A stretch of DNA of 38,165 bases from an uncultured Prevotellaceae bacterium (GTDB lineage Bacteria; Bacteroidota; Bacteroidia; Bacteroidales; Bacteroidaceae), in the NCBI GenBank assembly GCA_947165505.1, contig CAMVAT010000031.1, positions 1 to 38,165 on the forward strand, read 5' to 3'. Made by a program: the position numbers and the translations under genes. The notes under the pieces are model-generated. The model did no database searches. It was not told where the DNA came from and saw only the letters and a list, made by a program, of their open reading frames with translations. Positions 24,999 to 32,661 of the stretch are shown piece after piece (within the stretch, counting starts at the first letter, position 1; each line of letters starts with the position of its first letter).

Positions 24999-25157
24999 GA
25001 TGAACCTTTACATTGACATATAATGAGAATTTATCATGCCAGCCTCCAGTTTAACAACAACGAACTTACCAGGCTTCCAGTTGAGGAGGATGAAGCATAA
25101 CAATCCTGCCTTGACACAAAAGTGCCGCAGTCATCTAAAAAAATCAGATGGCATGTG

Positions 25158-25189
25158 CAAAGGTAAATAAACTTAATAGAACTTGCAAA
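25158..25189 (-). promoter_or_regulatory. Promoter of the kinase-FISUMP operon
   Basis: Minus-strand TTTG (25186-25189), 20 bases, TACCTTTG (25158-25165). Transcription from here would leave a 5' leader of about 150 bases before the kinase ATG at 24998. A small CATCT / AGATG stem with a T-run lies at the start of that leader (25132-25150). Confidence 0.78.
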
Positions 25190-25192
25190 TAA

Positions 25193-26746
25193 TCAGCGAA
25201 AAAATTCCACCACCCATTTCTCTATGGTGCGCGTCGCGTCGGAGAAATTGATGCCGATGAGAAACGTCTTCTTGTCGTCGAGCGCGTATGGGAGGGTGTA
25301 TTGCTTGTCCTTGATCTGCTGCAAGGCCTCCTCGGCCGTGCCATCGAGCTTGAACTCGATGACATAACGGTAGTCGGGGGTCTCTATCAACAGGTCGATC
25401 CTGCCGTCGGAGGTCTTGTATTCCGCCTCGGTGTAGAAACCCATCATCTTGAACACCACCCAGACCACATTCTGGTAGTTGCCCTCGCGCGACATCTCCG
25501 CATCGTAGGGCGCGCTGGCCAGAAGCGTCTGCAGCCGTTTGCAGAACCGGTCGGGCTGACCCGTCTCCACATCGTCGGTGAATTTCTCCACGTCGAACGC
25601 CGAACGGCTCTCTCTCTTTGACAGGTAGAACGGCGCGAGATACTGCACAAAGCCCTTCTCCACCTCTTGGTTGGGGAAACCGAGTATATACTTGCCAAAA
25701 CGCTCCTTGTAGCCCTTGATGGTCAGGTAGCCGCTCTGGTAAATCACGGGGATGGGGTCGTGCGACTCCGCATCAATAGAGTTGAGCACGTCGGCCGTCA
25801 CCTCCGACGTGGCCATCTCCTCAAGGCTGTAGTGATGACGCTTGAGCAATTCAACAAGATAAGTGGGCGTGCCCGTCTCAAACCAATAGCTGCCGAACTC
25901 AAGGCTCTTAAAGGTATTCAGCAAACTGAACGGGTTATACACACCCTTGGCGTTCTGGTGGAAATGATAGCCGTCGTACATCTTACGGAGCTTTTCTATA
26001 CACTCCGCGCGGGTCAGGTCATTAGCCTCTGCAAGAACGTCAATCTGCTGGTCGAAATATGAGAACAACTCTTCTTCGGATATGCCGCAGACGTCGTAAT
26101 ACCGTCTGAGCATGGAGATATCCTCCAGGTTGTTGAGGTCGCTGAACACGCTCACCTTGCCAAACTTCGTCACACCCGTGAGCATGGCAAACTTGATGCA
26201 GCCGTCCATCGACTTCAGCGCACCGTAGAAACCTTTCAACGTGCCCCGGTAGTCGTCTTGCAACTGCCTGTTGCCGATGGCTTGCAGCATGGGCTTGTCG
26301 TATTCATCGACGAGGATGACCACACGCTGGCCGGTCTTCTCGCAGGCCCGCTGTATGATCCCCTGGAAGCGCAGTCCCAGACTCGTTTCCGACTCCTGCC
26401 TGCCGTACTTCGCCTCCTCTTTGACGAGAAAGTCGTTCAGCAGGTTGTCCAATTTCTCTTTGCTGTCATATTTCTCGGTATTCAGGTCGAGATGCATCAC
26501 AGGGTGTACTGCCCACTCCCAGTCGTCCTTGCTGTCTATCGCCAGCCCCTTGAACAGCTCGCGCTTGCCCAGGAACAGTGCCTTGAGCGTGGAGATGAGC
26601 AGCGACTTGCCGAAACGCCGCGGACGGGAGAGGAAATAATACGAGCCTTCTGAGACGAGACGGTACACATGCTCCGTCTTGTCTATGTAGAGATATCCGT
26701 CTCTGCGGATTTTCTCAAAGTCTTGTATGCCGATGGGTAGTTTCAT
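25193..26746 (-). CDS. AAA-ATPase-like / PD-(D/E)XK nuclease protein, copy 2
   Basis: 517 residues from the ATG at 26746; the longer upstream frame includes promoter sequence and is not used. Same domains and motifs as copy 1 at 18710-20254: AAA-ATPase-like N-terminus with SRPRRFGKSLLIS and LVDEYDKPM, and C-terminal nuclease-like domain with DLLIETPDYRYVIEFKLDG. The middle 1235 bases (25344-26578) match copy 1 completely by eye. Differences cluster in the first ~60 codons (FEKIRRDG, HVYRLVSEGSYY) and the last ~40 (KDKQYTLPYALDD, KWVVEFFR). Both genes point the same way and bracket the kinase operon, so recombination between them would remove about 6.5 kb. Function unproven. Confidence 0.93.
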   Translation of the reverse strand: MKLPIGIQDFEKIRRDGYLYIDKTEHVYRLVSEGSYYFLSRPRRFGKSLLISTLKALFLGKRELFKGLAIDSKDDWEWAVHPVMHLDLNTEKYDSKEKLDNLLNDFLVKEEAKYGRQESETSLGLRFQGIIQRACEKTGQRVVILVDEYDKPMLQAIGNRQLQDDYRGTLKGFYGALKSMDGCIKFAMLTGVTKFGKVSVFSDLNNLEDISMLRRYYDVCGISEEELFSYFDQQIDVLAEANDLTRAECIEKLRKMYDGYHFHQNAKGVYNPFSLLNTFKSLEFGSYWFETGTPTYLVELLKRHHYSLEEMATSEVTADVLNSIDAESHDPIPVIYQSGYLTIKGYKERFGKYILGFPNQEVEKGFVQYLAPFYLSKRESRSAFDVEKFTDDVETGQPDRFCKRLQTLLASAPYDAEMSREGNYQNVVWVVFKMMGFYTEAEYKTSDGRIDLLIETPDYRYVIEFKLDGTAEEALQQIKDKQYTLPYALDDKKTFLIGINFSDATRTIEKWVVEFFR

Positions 26747-26799
26747 GTTTGGTCGTTTGGGGGATTGGGGGTTGTTGCTTCGTCGTTGCTTTTCGATTG

Positions 26800-26830
26800 C
26801 AAAGTTAAAAGAAAAAACGATAGGATGCAA
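26800..26830 (-). promoter_or_regulatory. Promoter of ATPase/nuclease copy 2
   Basis: Minus-strand TTG (26828-26830), 20 bases, TAACTTTG (26800-26807), conserved with the promoter at copy 1. Confidence 0.78.
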
Positions 26831-26948
26831 GAAAAAGGAGGGAAAAACGTTGATAATACCATGACAGCACACCTGACGAATCGCTACGGCACAAGACACC
26901 ACACCCCCAGACACAATAAACGGGCGATTCCTGCGTTATCCATTCGTC

Positions 26949-29018
26949 ATGACATTTCTACATCGATACACCATCATACTGGCCATCGCCGCAGCCGCCG
27001 TACTGACCGCCTGCGGCGTGGACCGCAACATCAAGCGGGGTGAGAAGCACCTCGCCCTGGGTGAGTATTTCGAGGCCTCGAACGAATTTAAGCAGGCCTA
27101 CTCGAAGACGCCCGCCAAGGAACGTACCAAACGCGGACAGGTGGCCGCCCGGCTGGCATTGTGCTACGACAAGATCAACTCCACACAGAAAGCCATCGCC
27201 GCCTACCGCAATGTGATACGCTACAAGCAAGACAGCATTGGCACCCACTACGCCCTGGGCCGACAACTGATGAAGAACGGCAACTACAAAGAGGCCGCCC
27301 AGGAATTTCAGATAGTACTCGACTCCCTGCCCGACCACCAGCTGGCCCGTGAGGGACTGCTGTCGGCCAAGGGCGCACCGGGCTGGAAGGAAGAGGGCTC
27401 GCGCTATATCGTGAAGAAAATCGAGCTCTTCAACTCGCGCCGCGCGGAATATTCGCCCATGCTCTTCGGCGACCAGTACGACCAACTGTATTTCACCTCG
27501 ACACGCAACGAGGCGCAGGGCGATGAGCTGAGCGCCATCACAGGCACCAAGCCCGGTGACATCTTCTTCTCGCAGAAAGACGACAAAGGGAAATGGAGCA
27601 AGCCCGAAGCCGTGACATCGGGACTGAACAGTGCCTACGACGAGGGTGCCTGCTGCTTCTCTGTTGACGGGCGTGAGATGTACCTCACACAATGTTCGAG
27701 CGACCCCTCCTACCCCCGCTACGCCAAGATCATGACGGCCAGCCGCAGCGATGCCGCCTGGGGAGCCCCCAAGGTGCTGGAGATCACGCGCGACACCCTG
27801 TCGTCGTATGCCCACCCCGCCGTCTCGCCCGATGGCAACTGGCTCTACTTCGTGAGCGACATGCCCGGCGGACAGGGCGGACTCGACATCTGGCGCGTGC
27901 GCATCACCGGCGGCGGACTGGGGGGCGTGGAGAACGTGGGGCGGCCCATCAACACCGAGGGCGACGAGATGTTTCCTACGTTCCGACCCAACGGCGACCT
28001 CTACTTCTCGTCGGACGGGCATCAGGGCATGGGCGGACTCGACATCTTCATCGCCACCGTGGGCAAAGACCGGCGCTGGCACATCGAGCACCCGGGCTAT
28101 CCCCTCAACTCGGCCGGCGACGACTTCGGCATGACCTTCGAGGGACCGCACAACCGCGGCTACTTCTCGTCGAACCGCGGCGACGGACGCGGTTGGGATC
28201 ATATCTATAGCTTCGAACTGCCCGAGATCATCCAGACGGCCAAGGGATGGGTATATGAGCAAGACGGCTACGAACTGCCCGCCGCTCAAGTATATATGGT
28301 GGGCAACGACGGCACCAACCAGAAACTGCCGGTGAAGAGCGACGGATCGTTTGAGCAGGTGCTCAAGCCGGGTGTCGATTATATCTTTATGGCCACCTGC
28401 AAGGGCTACCTGAACCATAAAGAGGAACTGCACATCGTACAGACCGACGAGTCGGAAGAGCACGTGATGCAATTCCCATTGCCCTCTATCTCGGTGCCGG
28501 TGATGATAGACAATATCTTCTACGATTTCGACAAGGCCACGCTGCGCCCCGAATCGACCACCGCACTCGACGAACTGGTGCAGTTGCTCAACGAGAACCC
28601 CAACGTGACCATCGAACTGAGCGCCCACTGCGACTACAAGGGCTCTGACGCCTACAACAAACGACTGGCGCAACGGCGTGCCGAGAGCGTGGTGACCTAT
28701 CTGATAGAGCACGGCATCGCCTCAGACCGCCTGACACCCATGGGCTATGGCAAGGAGAAGCCGAAGGTGATACGTAAGAAACTGGCCGAGCGGTTCACGT
28801 GGTTGAAGGAGGGTGACGTGCTGACCGAAGACTATATCAAACAACTGAGCGAGGAAAAGCAAGAAATCTGTAACCAGCTGAACCGCCGCACGGAGTTTAT
28901 CGTGCTGCGCACCACTTACGGCATGTTCGACAAAGACGGCAATATGACAAGTCCGCCACCCAAGCCCAAGAAACAGCTGGAGCCCGACGATGACGAGGGA
29001 TGGGAGATTGAATTCTGA
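26949..29018 (+). CDS. porE: PorE-like lipoprotein: TPR, PD40 propeller, regulatory domain, OmpA
   Basis: 689 residues. Lipoprotein signal AVLTACGVDRN; TPR region (about 25-135: GEYFEASNEFKQAY, NYKEAAQEFQIVL); WD40/PD40 propeller (about 155-430: YSPMLFGDQYDQLYFTS, HPAVSPDGNWLYFVSDMPGG, FPTFRPNGDLYFSSDGH); a carboxypeptidase-regulatory-like domain (about 445-515); and an OmpA peptidoglycan-binding domain (about 520-655: IFYDFDKATLRPES, LSAHCDYKGSDAYNKRLAQRRA). This order and length match PorE of the type IX secretion system, which ties the complex to peptidoglycan. Related PD40-OmpA proteins without a secretion role also exist, and no other por genes are in the window, so the symbol is tentative. 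Starts a plus-strand run with the methyltransferase gene 44 bases downstream. Confidence 0.82.
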   Translation: MTFLHRYTIILAIAAAAVLTACGVDRNIKRGEKHLALGEYFEASNEFKQAYSKTPAKERTKRGQVAARLALCYDKINSTQKAIAAYRNVIRYKQDSIGTHYALGRQLMKNGNYKEAAQEFQIVLDSLPDHQLAREGLLSAKGAPGWKEEGSRYIVKKIELFNSRRAEYSPMLFGDQYDQLYFTSTRNEAQGDELSAITGTKPGDIFFSQKDDKGKWSKPEAVTSGLNSAYDEGACCFSVDGREMYLTQCSSDPSYPRYAKIMTASRSDAAWGAPKVLEITRDTLSSYAHPAVSPDGNWLYFVSDMPGGQGGLDIWRVRITGGGLGGVENVGRPINTEGDEMFPTFRPNGDLYFSSDGHQGMGGLDIFIATVGKDRRWHIEHPGYPLNSAGDDFGMTFEGPHNRGYFSSNRGDGRGWDHIYSFELPEIIQTAKGWVYEQDGYELPAAQVYMVGNDGTNQKLPVKSDGSFEQVLKPGVDYIFMATCKGYLNHKEELHIVQTDESEEHVMQFPLPSISVPVMIDNIFYDFDKATLRPESTTALDELVQLLNENPNVTIELSAHCDYKGSDAYNKRLAQRRAESVVTYLIEHGIASDRLTPMGYGKEKPKVIRKKLAERFTWLKEGDVLTEDYIKQLSEEKQEICNQLNRRTEFIVLRTTYGMFDKDGNMTSPPPKPKKQLEPDDDEGWEIEF

Positions 29019-29062
29019 GAAGACACACCCCTGCCCCTTGGAAAAGTTAAAATTTAAAGTAA

Positions 29063-30385
29063 ATGTTTCTGCCAGAAGAGTTTACAAGATATACACGGCA
29101 ACTGATGGGCGACGGGCGCTATGAGCGGTTCATCGCCGCACTGAGCGAGACGGCACCCGTGAGCATCCGCCTCAACCCGCTGAAGACCGACGGGTGCGCC
29201 GTGGCATCAGCATGGGACGACGGCGAGGTGCCCTGGTGCAAAGAGGGACATTATCTCAAGAGCCGCCCCGACTTCACGTTCGACCCGCTGCTGCACGCCG
29301 GTGCCTACTACGTGCAGGAGGCCTCGTCGATGTTCGTATGCCATGTGCTGCGGTCGCTGGTGCACGAGCCCGTGACCATGCTCGACCTGTGTGCCGCCCC
29401 CGGCGGCAAATCGACAGCCGCGCGCGCCGTGCTGCCCGAGGGCAGTCTGCTCTACAGCAACGAGCCCATCCGTCAGCGCTATCACATATTGGAAGAGAAC
29501 CTACAGAAATGGGGGCACCCCGACGTGGTGGCCACCAACCGTTATCCACGCGACTATGCCCGCAGCGGCATGACATTCGACGTCATCCTGTGCGACGTGC
29601 CCTGTTCGGGCGAAGGGATGTTCCGCAAAGACGAGGGGGCTGTCGGCGAGTGGTCGGAGGCCAATGTGAGACGGTGTCAGCAGTTGCAGCGCGACATCGT
29701 GAGCGAAGCCTGGCAGTGCCTGCGTCCGGGCGGCTATCTCATCTACAGCACCTGCACCTACAACGCCCACGAGAACGAGGAGAACATCGCCTGGATGCTC
29801 GACACCTTAGAGGCCACGCCCGTGGTCATCCCTACCGAAGCGTCATGGGGCATCACAGGTCCGCTCGCCGGCGACCCTGCCCTCCCACTCTACCGTTTCA
29901 TCCCCGGATTCACCAAGGGCGAAGGACTTTTCATGGCGGTGGTGAAAAAAGAGGGTCTTTCTCAGGGGCAGGGGGCAAGGGGCTTTTCCGAGGGGCAGGG
30001 GGCAAGGGGCAAGGGGCAGGAGAATACCTCGCCTCAAGTAGGGACAGGGCGTGCCCTGTCCGCAGGTAATGGGCCATTGCCCAAACTCCCAAACGCCCAA
30101 ACGCCCAAACTCCCAGACTCCCAAACTCCCAAACTCCCAGGCCAGACTTCCAACGTTCCAACCATCGATGTTGACTACCCCACCGCCATCGCCTACCTGC
30201 GTGGCGAGGCCGTGGTGCTACCTGCCGACACGCCACGCGGACCAGTGACCATCGGCTATCAGGGGCTGCCACTCGGTCAGGCAAAGAACATCGGCACACG
30301 CGCCAACAACCTCTATCCCAAGCCGTGGCGCATACGCAGTCAGGCGGCACACGAGGCATTCCAACTGATAGAGAAGAAGAGATAG
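29063..30385 (+). CDS. rRNA (cytosine-C5) methyltransferase, RsmB/RsmF (NOL1/NOP2/Sun) family
   Basis: 440 residues. N-terminal RNA-binding-like part, then the SAM-dependent methyltransferase: motif I LDLCAAPGGKST (about 107-118), motif IV DVPCSGEGMFRK with Cys181, motif VI YSTCTYN with Cys231. The two Cys are the release and nucleophile residues of m5C methyltransferases. After GEGLFMAVVKKEG (about 296) comes an approximately 70-residue low-complexity insert, then a C-terminal domain (about 366-440; TAIAYLRGEAV, GLPLGQAKNIGTRANNLYPKPWRIR) like the PUA-like end of RsmF. GMFRK and that C-terminal end favour RsmF over RsmB. The insert shares QENTSPQVGTGRALSA with the HTCS regulator at 1546-5763 and is made of the same DNA repeat. 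Confidence 0.93.
   Translation: MFLPEEFTRYTRQLMGDGRYERFIAALSETAPVSIRLNPLKTDGCAVASAWDDGEVPWCKEGHYLKSRPDFTFDPLLHAGAYYVQEASSMFVCHVLRSLVHEPVTMLDLCAAPGGKSTAARAVLPEGSLLYSNEPIRQRYHILEENLQKWGHPDVVATNRYPRDYARSGMTFDVILCDVPCSGEGMFRKDEGAVGEWSEANVRRCQQLQRDIVSEAWQCLRPGGYLIYSTCTYNAHENEENIAWMLDTLEATPVVIPTEASWGITGPLAGDPALPLYRFIPGFTKGEGLFMAVVKKEGLSQGQGARGFSEGQGARGKGQENTSPQVGTGRALSAGNGPLPKLPNAQTPKLPDSQTPKLPGQTSNVPTIDVDYPTAIAYLRGEAVVLPADTPRGPVTIGYQGLPLGQAKNIGTRANNLYPKPWRIRSQAAHEAFQLIEKKR
29950..30160 (+). repeat. In-frame dispersed repeat insert within the rRNA methyltransferase gene
   Basis: Starts with GGGGCAGGGGGCAAGGGGC units (translated SQGQGARG, SEGQGARGKG), continues with 30009-30061, which matches the HTCS insert (2458-2510, reverse complement) at 51 of 53 bases, including the palindrome at 30042-30061, and ends in CTCCCAAA/CGCCCAAA tandem units (KLPNAQTPKLPDSQTPKLP). 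It separates the catalytic domain from the C-terminal RNA-binding domain. The reading frame stays open throughout. Orientation relative to the gene is the same as in the HTCS gene. Confidence 0.92.
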
Positions 30386-30414
30386 AGTGGCTCCGCCGTA
30401 ATTACTTTCACTCG

Positions 30415-30452
30415 GGAAAGCAAAAGAAAAAAAGTATTTTCTTTTGCTTTCC
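30415..30452. promoter_or_regulatory. 16-bp perfect inverted repeat overlapping the thyA promoter
   Basis: GGAAAGCAAAAGAAAA pairs exactly with TTTTCTTTTGCTTTCC around a six-base loop. The right arm contains the -33 TTTG of the thyA promoter. It also lies in the 3' region of the methyltransferase transcript but has no T-run. It could be an operator, or a processing or stabilising hairpin of the upstream mRNA. Confidence 0.75.
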
Positions 30453-30473
30453 GCTCGTTTATTCGTAATTTTG
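30443..30473 (+). promoter_or_regulatory. thyA promoter
   Basis: TTTG (30443-30446), a 19-base spacer, TAATTTTG (30466-30473), about 25 bases before the ATG at 30499. Confidence 0.85.
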
Positions 30474-30498
30474 TGGCCGAAAATAGAATGATCACACC

Positions 30499-31293
30499 AT
30501 GCAACAATATTTAGACCTGCTAAACCGCATACTGAAAGAAGGGACACGCAAGACCGACCGCACCGGCACCGGCACCATCAGCATCTTCGGACACCAGATG
30601 CGATTCAACCTGGAAGAGGGCTTCCCCCTGCTGACCACCAAGAAACTGCACCTGAAGTCGATCATCTACGAACTGCTGTGGTTTCTGAAGGGCGACACCA
30701 ACGTGCACTACCTGCAAGAGCACGGTGTGCGCATCTGGAACGAATGGGCCGACGAGAACGGCGAACTGGGTCCGGTATATGGGCACCAGTGGCGGTCATG
30801 GCCCGACTACGACGGTGGCACCATCGACCAGATAGCCAACGTGGTGGACCAGATTCGCCACACACCCGACTCGCGCCGTATGATCGTGAGCGCTTGGAAT
30901 GTGGCAGAGGTAGATCGGATGGCACTGCCCCCCTGCCATACGATGTTCCAATTCTATGTGGCCGACGGCCGACTGAGTCTGCAACTCTACCAACGCTCGG
31001 CCGACACGTTCCTCGGCGTGCCGTTCAACATCGCCTCGTATGCCCTGCTGTTGCAAATGATGGCACAAGTGACAGGACTGCGCGCCGGCGACTTCATCCA
31101 CACCACAGGCGACACCCATATCTACCTGAACCATATCGAACAGGTAAAGCTACAACTGACGCGCGCCCCGCGCCCGCTGCCCCGCATGATACTGAACCCC
31201 GACGTGAAGAAACTGACCGACTTCAAGTACGAAGACTTCACACTCGAGGGGTACGACCCATGGCCACATATCGCAGGAGTAGTGGCAGTGTAG
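30499..31293 (+). CDS. thyA: Thymidylate synthase
   Basis: 264 residues, the same length as the Escherichia coli enzyme. It converts dUMP to dTMP using methylene-tetrahydrofolate in the cytoplasm. Catalytic Cys146 lies in [13 protein letters not shown]; other conserved blocks are [19 protein letters not shown] (phosphate-binding Arg), [47 protein letters not shown] and [15 protein letters not shown]. Own promoter at 30443-30473. folA follows in the same direction after a 233-base repeat-rich gap; the product dihydrofolate is the FolA substrate, so the pairing is functional. Confidence 0.99.
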   Translation: MQQYLDLLNRILKEGTRKTDRTGTGTISIFGHQMRFNLEEGFPLLTTKKLHLKSIIYELLWFLKGDTNVHYLQEHGVRIWNEWADENGELGPVYGHQWRSWPDYDGGTIDQIANVVDQIRHTPDSRRMIVSAWNVAEVDRMALPPCHTMFQFYVADGRLSLQLYQRSADTFLGVPFNIASYALLLQMMAQVTGLRAGDFIHTTGDTHIYLNHIEQVKLQLTRAPRPLPRMILNPDVKKLTDFKYEDFTLEGYDPWPHIAGVVAV

Positions 31294-31470
31294 TATGCCT
31301 CCCCCGTACCCCCTCAGACCCACCCCCTGCCCCCCCCTTGTAGGGAGGGGAGTAGAAAGCTTCGGGGCAACGAGCCGGGATGCAAAGGGGGCGTTCACTT
31401 TGAACTTTGAACTTGATGATTAGTTGACTATTGTCCAAACTCCCAAACTCCTACACTCCAAAATAGAACA
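31294..31470. repeat. Repeat cluster between thyA and folA
   Basis: Contains a decayed copy of the CTCCCCTCCCTACAAGGGAGGGGAG palindrome (31330-31352), a TCACTTTGAACTTTGAACTT stretch (about 31394-31413, similar at 33829-33850), and CCAAACTCCCAAACTCC units (31435-31451) matching the tandem part of the in-gene inserts. No promoter or gene seen. Confidence 0.7.
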
Positions 31471-31518
31471 CTAAACCCTAAACCCTCAACCCTAAACCCT
31501 AAACCCTAAACCCTCAAC
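31471..31518. repeat. CCCTAAA/CCCTCAA heptamer array before folA
   Basis: Six to seven tandem heptamers (CCCTAAA with CCCTCAA variants) end 8 bases before the folA ATG. The unit equals a plant-type telomere heptamer, but this is a bacterial intergenic array. A second array of the same unit is at 32600-32661. Confidence 0.92.
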
Positions 31519-31526
31519 GAAAAAAA

Positions 31527-31991
31527 ATGATATCACTCATAGCAGCGGTGGCGAAGAACAGAGCCATCGGATATAAAAACAAGTTATTGTACTGGGTGCC
31601 GGCCGACCTGAAACGATTTAAGGCGCTCACCACCGGTCACACCATCATCATGGGGCGGCGCACCTACGACTCATTACCCAAAGGGGCACTGCCCAACCGC
31701 AGAAACATCGTGCTGAGCCGCACCACCCGCCAGTTGCCGGGATGCGAGTGCTACCCCTCGTTGGAGGAGGCATTAAAACACTGCGCCGACGACGAAGAGA
31801 TCTTCGTCATCGGCGGTGAAAGTGTTTATCGACAAGCATTGCCGCTGGCTTCATGCCTCTATCTGACCGAGATAGACGACACGCCCGCCGAGGCTGACGC
31901 TTTTTTCCCTGATTACGAAGGCTGGGAGGAGACTTGGCGCGAGACGCATGAAGGACCCCCCAACTACGCTTTCGTTAATTATAAGAGGTGA
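31527..31991 (+). CDS. folA: Dihydrofolate reductase
   Basis: 154 residues, normal length. It reduces dihydrofolate to tetrahydrofolate with NADPH. Motifs: start MISLIAAVAKNRAIGYKNKLLYWVPADLKRFK split over the Met20-type loop, with the acidic Asp of PADLKRFK equivalent to Asp27 of E. coli; TIIMGRRTYDSLP; RRNIVLSRT; EIFVIGGESVY with the nucleotide-binding GG. It is convergent with the Lrp-type gene, the stops being only 8 bases apart. The stop codon TGA lies within AAGAGGTGAGAGG, a unit of the same AGAGGTRAG type that ends the HTCS gene. Confidence 0.98.
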   Translation: MISLIAAVAKNRAIGYKNKLLYWVPADLKRFKALTTGHTIIMGRRTYDSLPKGALPNRRNIVLSRTTRQLPGCECYPSLEEALKHCADDEEIFVIGGESVYRQALPLASCLYLTEIDDTPAEADAFFPDYEGWEETWRETHEGPPNYAFVNYKR

Positions 31992-31998
31992 GAGGCTA

Positions 31999-32484
31999 CT
32001 ATTCTACGACTTCTTCCTCGTCAAAATCGGCGATAGGCAACTGTCTGTTGATAGAAGCGTGGAAGGAGATGATAGTCTCGCTACGCGAGAGTCCGAGAGG
32101 CTGCAACTTATCGTGGATAATCTCCAGCAAATGATGATTGTTGTAAGCGTAGATCTTTACGAACATGTCAAAACCGCCCGTCGTATAATGGCACTCCACC
32201 ACCTCGGGAATTTTTTTGAGTTCGTTGACCACACGGTCGAAGTCCTCGGGATGCTTCAGATACAAACCGATATACGCGCATGTCTCATACCCGATTTTCT
32301 CAGGGTCGATCATAAATTGCGAACCCTTAATGACTCCTATATTGGTTAATTTCTGAATACGCTGATGAATAGCCGCCCCGCTCACATTACATATACGGGC
32401 CACTTCCAAGAATGGAATACGGGCATCTTCGGCAATAAGCCGCAAAATCTTTTTGTCAAGTGAATCTAAGTTGTGATGTGCCAT
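31999..32484 (-). CDS. Lrp/AsnC-family transcriptional regulator
   Basis: 161 residues from the ATG at 32484 (MAHHNLDSLDKKILRLI); a start 21 bases upstream is less likely. N-terminal Lrp HTH (about 6-55): LDKKILRLIAEDARIPFLEVA, GAAIHQRIQKLTNIGVIKGS. C-terminal RAM/AsnC ligand domain (about 65-145): CAYIGLYLKHPEDFDRVV, VVECHYTTGGFDMFVKIYA, HLLEIIHDKLQPLGLSRSETIISF. It probably senses an amino acid and forms octamers, as known relatives do. Acidic C-terminus DFDEEEVVE. Single gene with its own promoter at 32514-32545; targets not apparent. Confidence 0.96.
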   Translation of the reverse strand: MAHHNLDSLDKKILRLIAEDARIPFLEVARICNVSGAAIHQRIQKLTNIGVIKGSQFMIDPEKIGYETCAYIGLYLKHPEDFDRVVNELKKIPEVVECHYTTGGFDMFVKIYAYNNHHLLEIIHDKLQPLGLSRSETIISFHASINRQLPIADFDEEEVVE

Positions 32485-32513
32485 AGTTTTGAAAAATACT
32501 AACAATTTGACTG

Positions 32514-32545
32514 CAAAATTACTAATTTTTCACGAATTTAACAAA
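32514..32545 (-). promoter_or_regulatory. Promoter of the Lrp/AsnC-family gene
   Basis: Minus-strand TTTG (32542-32545), 20 bases, TAATTTTG (32514-32521), 30 bases before the start codon. Confidence 0.82.
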
Positions 32546-32599
32546 TTATCAGCGTATTTTTCTATCAAATTCGCATAATTAACATTATTTTAGAATTAA

Positions 32600-32661
32600 A
32601 AACCCTCAACCCTAAACCCTCAACCCTAAACCCTCAACCCTAAACCCTCAACCCTAAACTC
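32600..32661. repeat. CCCTCAA/CCCTAAA alternating heptamer array abutting the exbD stop
   Basis: Alternating CCCTCAA and CCCTAAA heptamers (about eight or nine units) run directly up to the stop codon (32662-32664) of the minus-strand exbD gene. Same unit as the array at 31471-31518, about 1.1 kb away, in the same strand orientation. Confidence 0.92.

Noticed and set aside
23154..26746. The kinase and ATPase genes as a classical phage-defence island
   Set aside because: The kinase partners carry signal peptides and so act outside the cytoplasm, and no integrase, phage gene or known defence pair is present.
31471..31518. CCCTAAA arrays as true telomeric or eukaryotic contaminant sequence
   Set aside because: They lie between clear bacterial genes with bacterial promoters; only the unit resembles a telomere heptamer.
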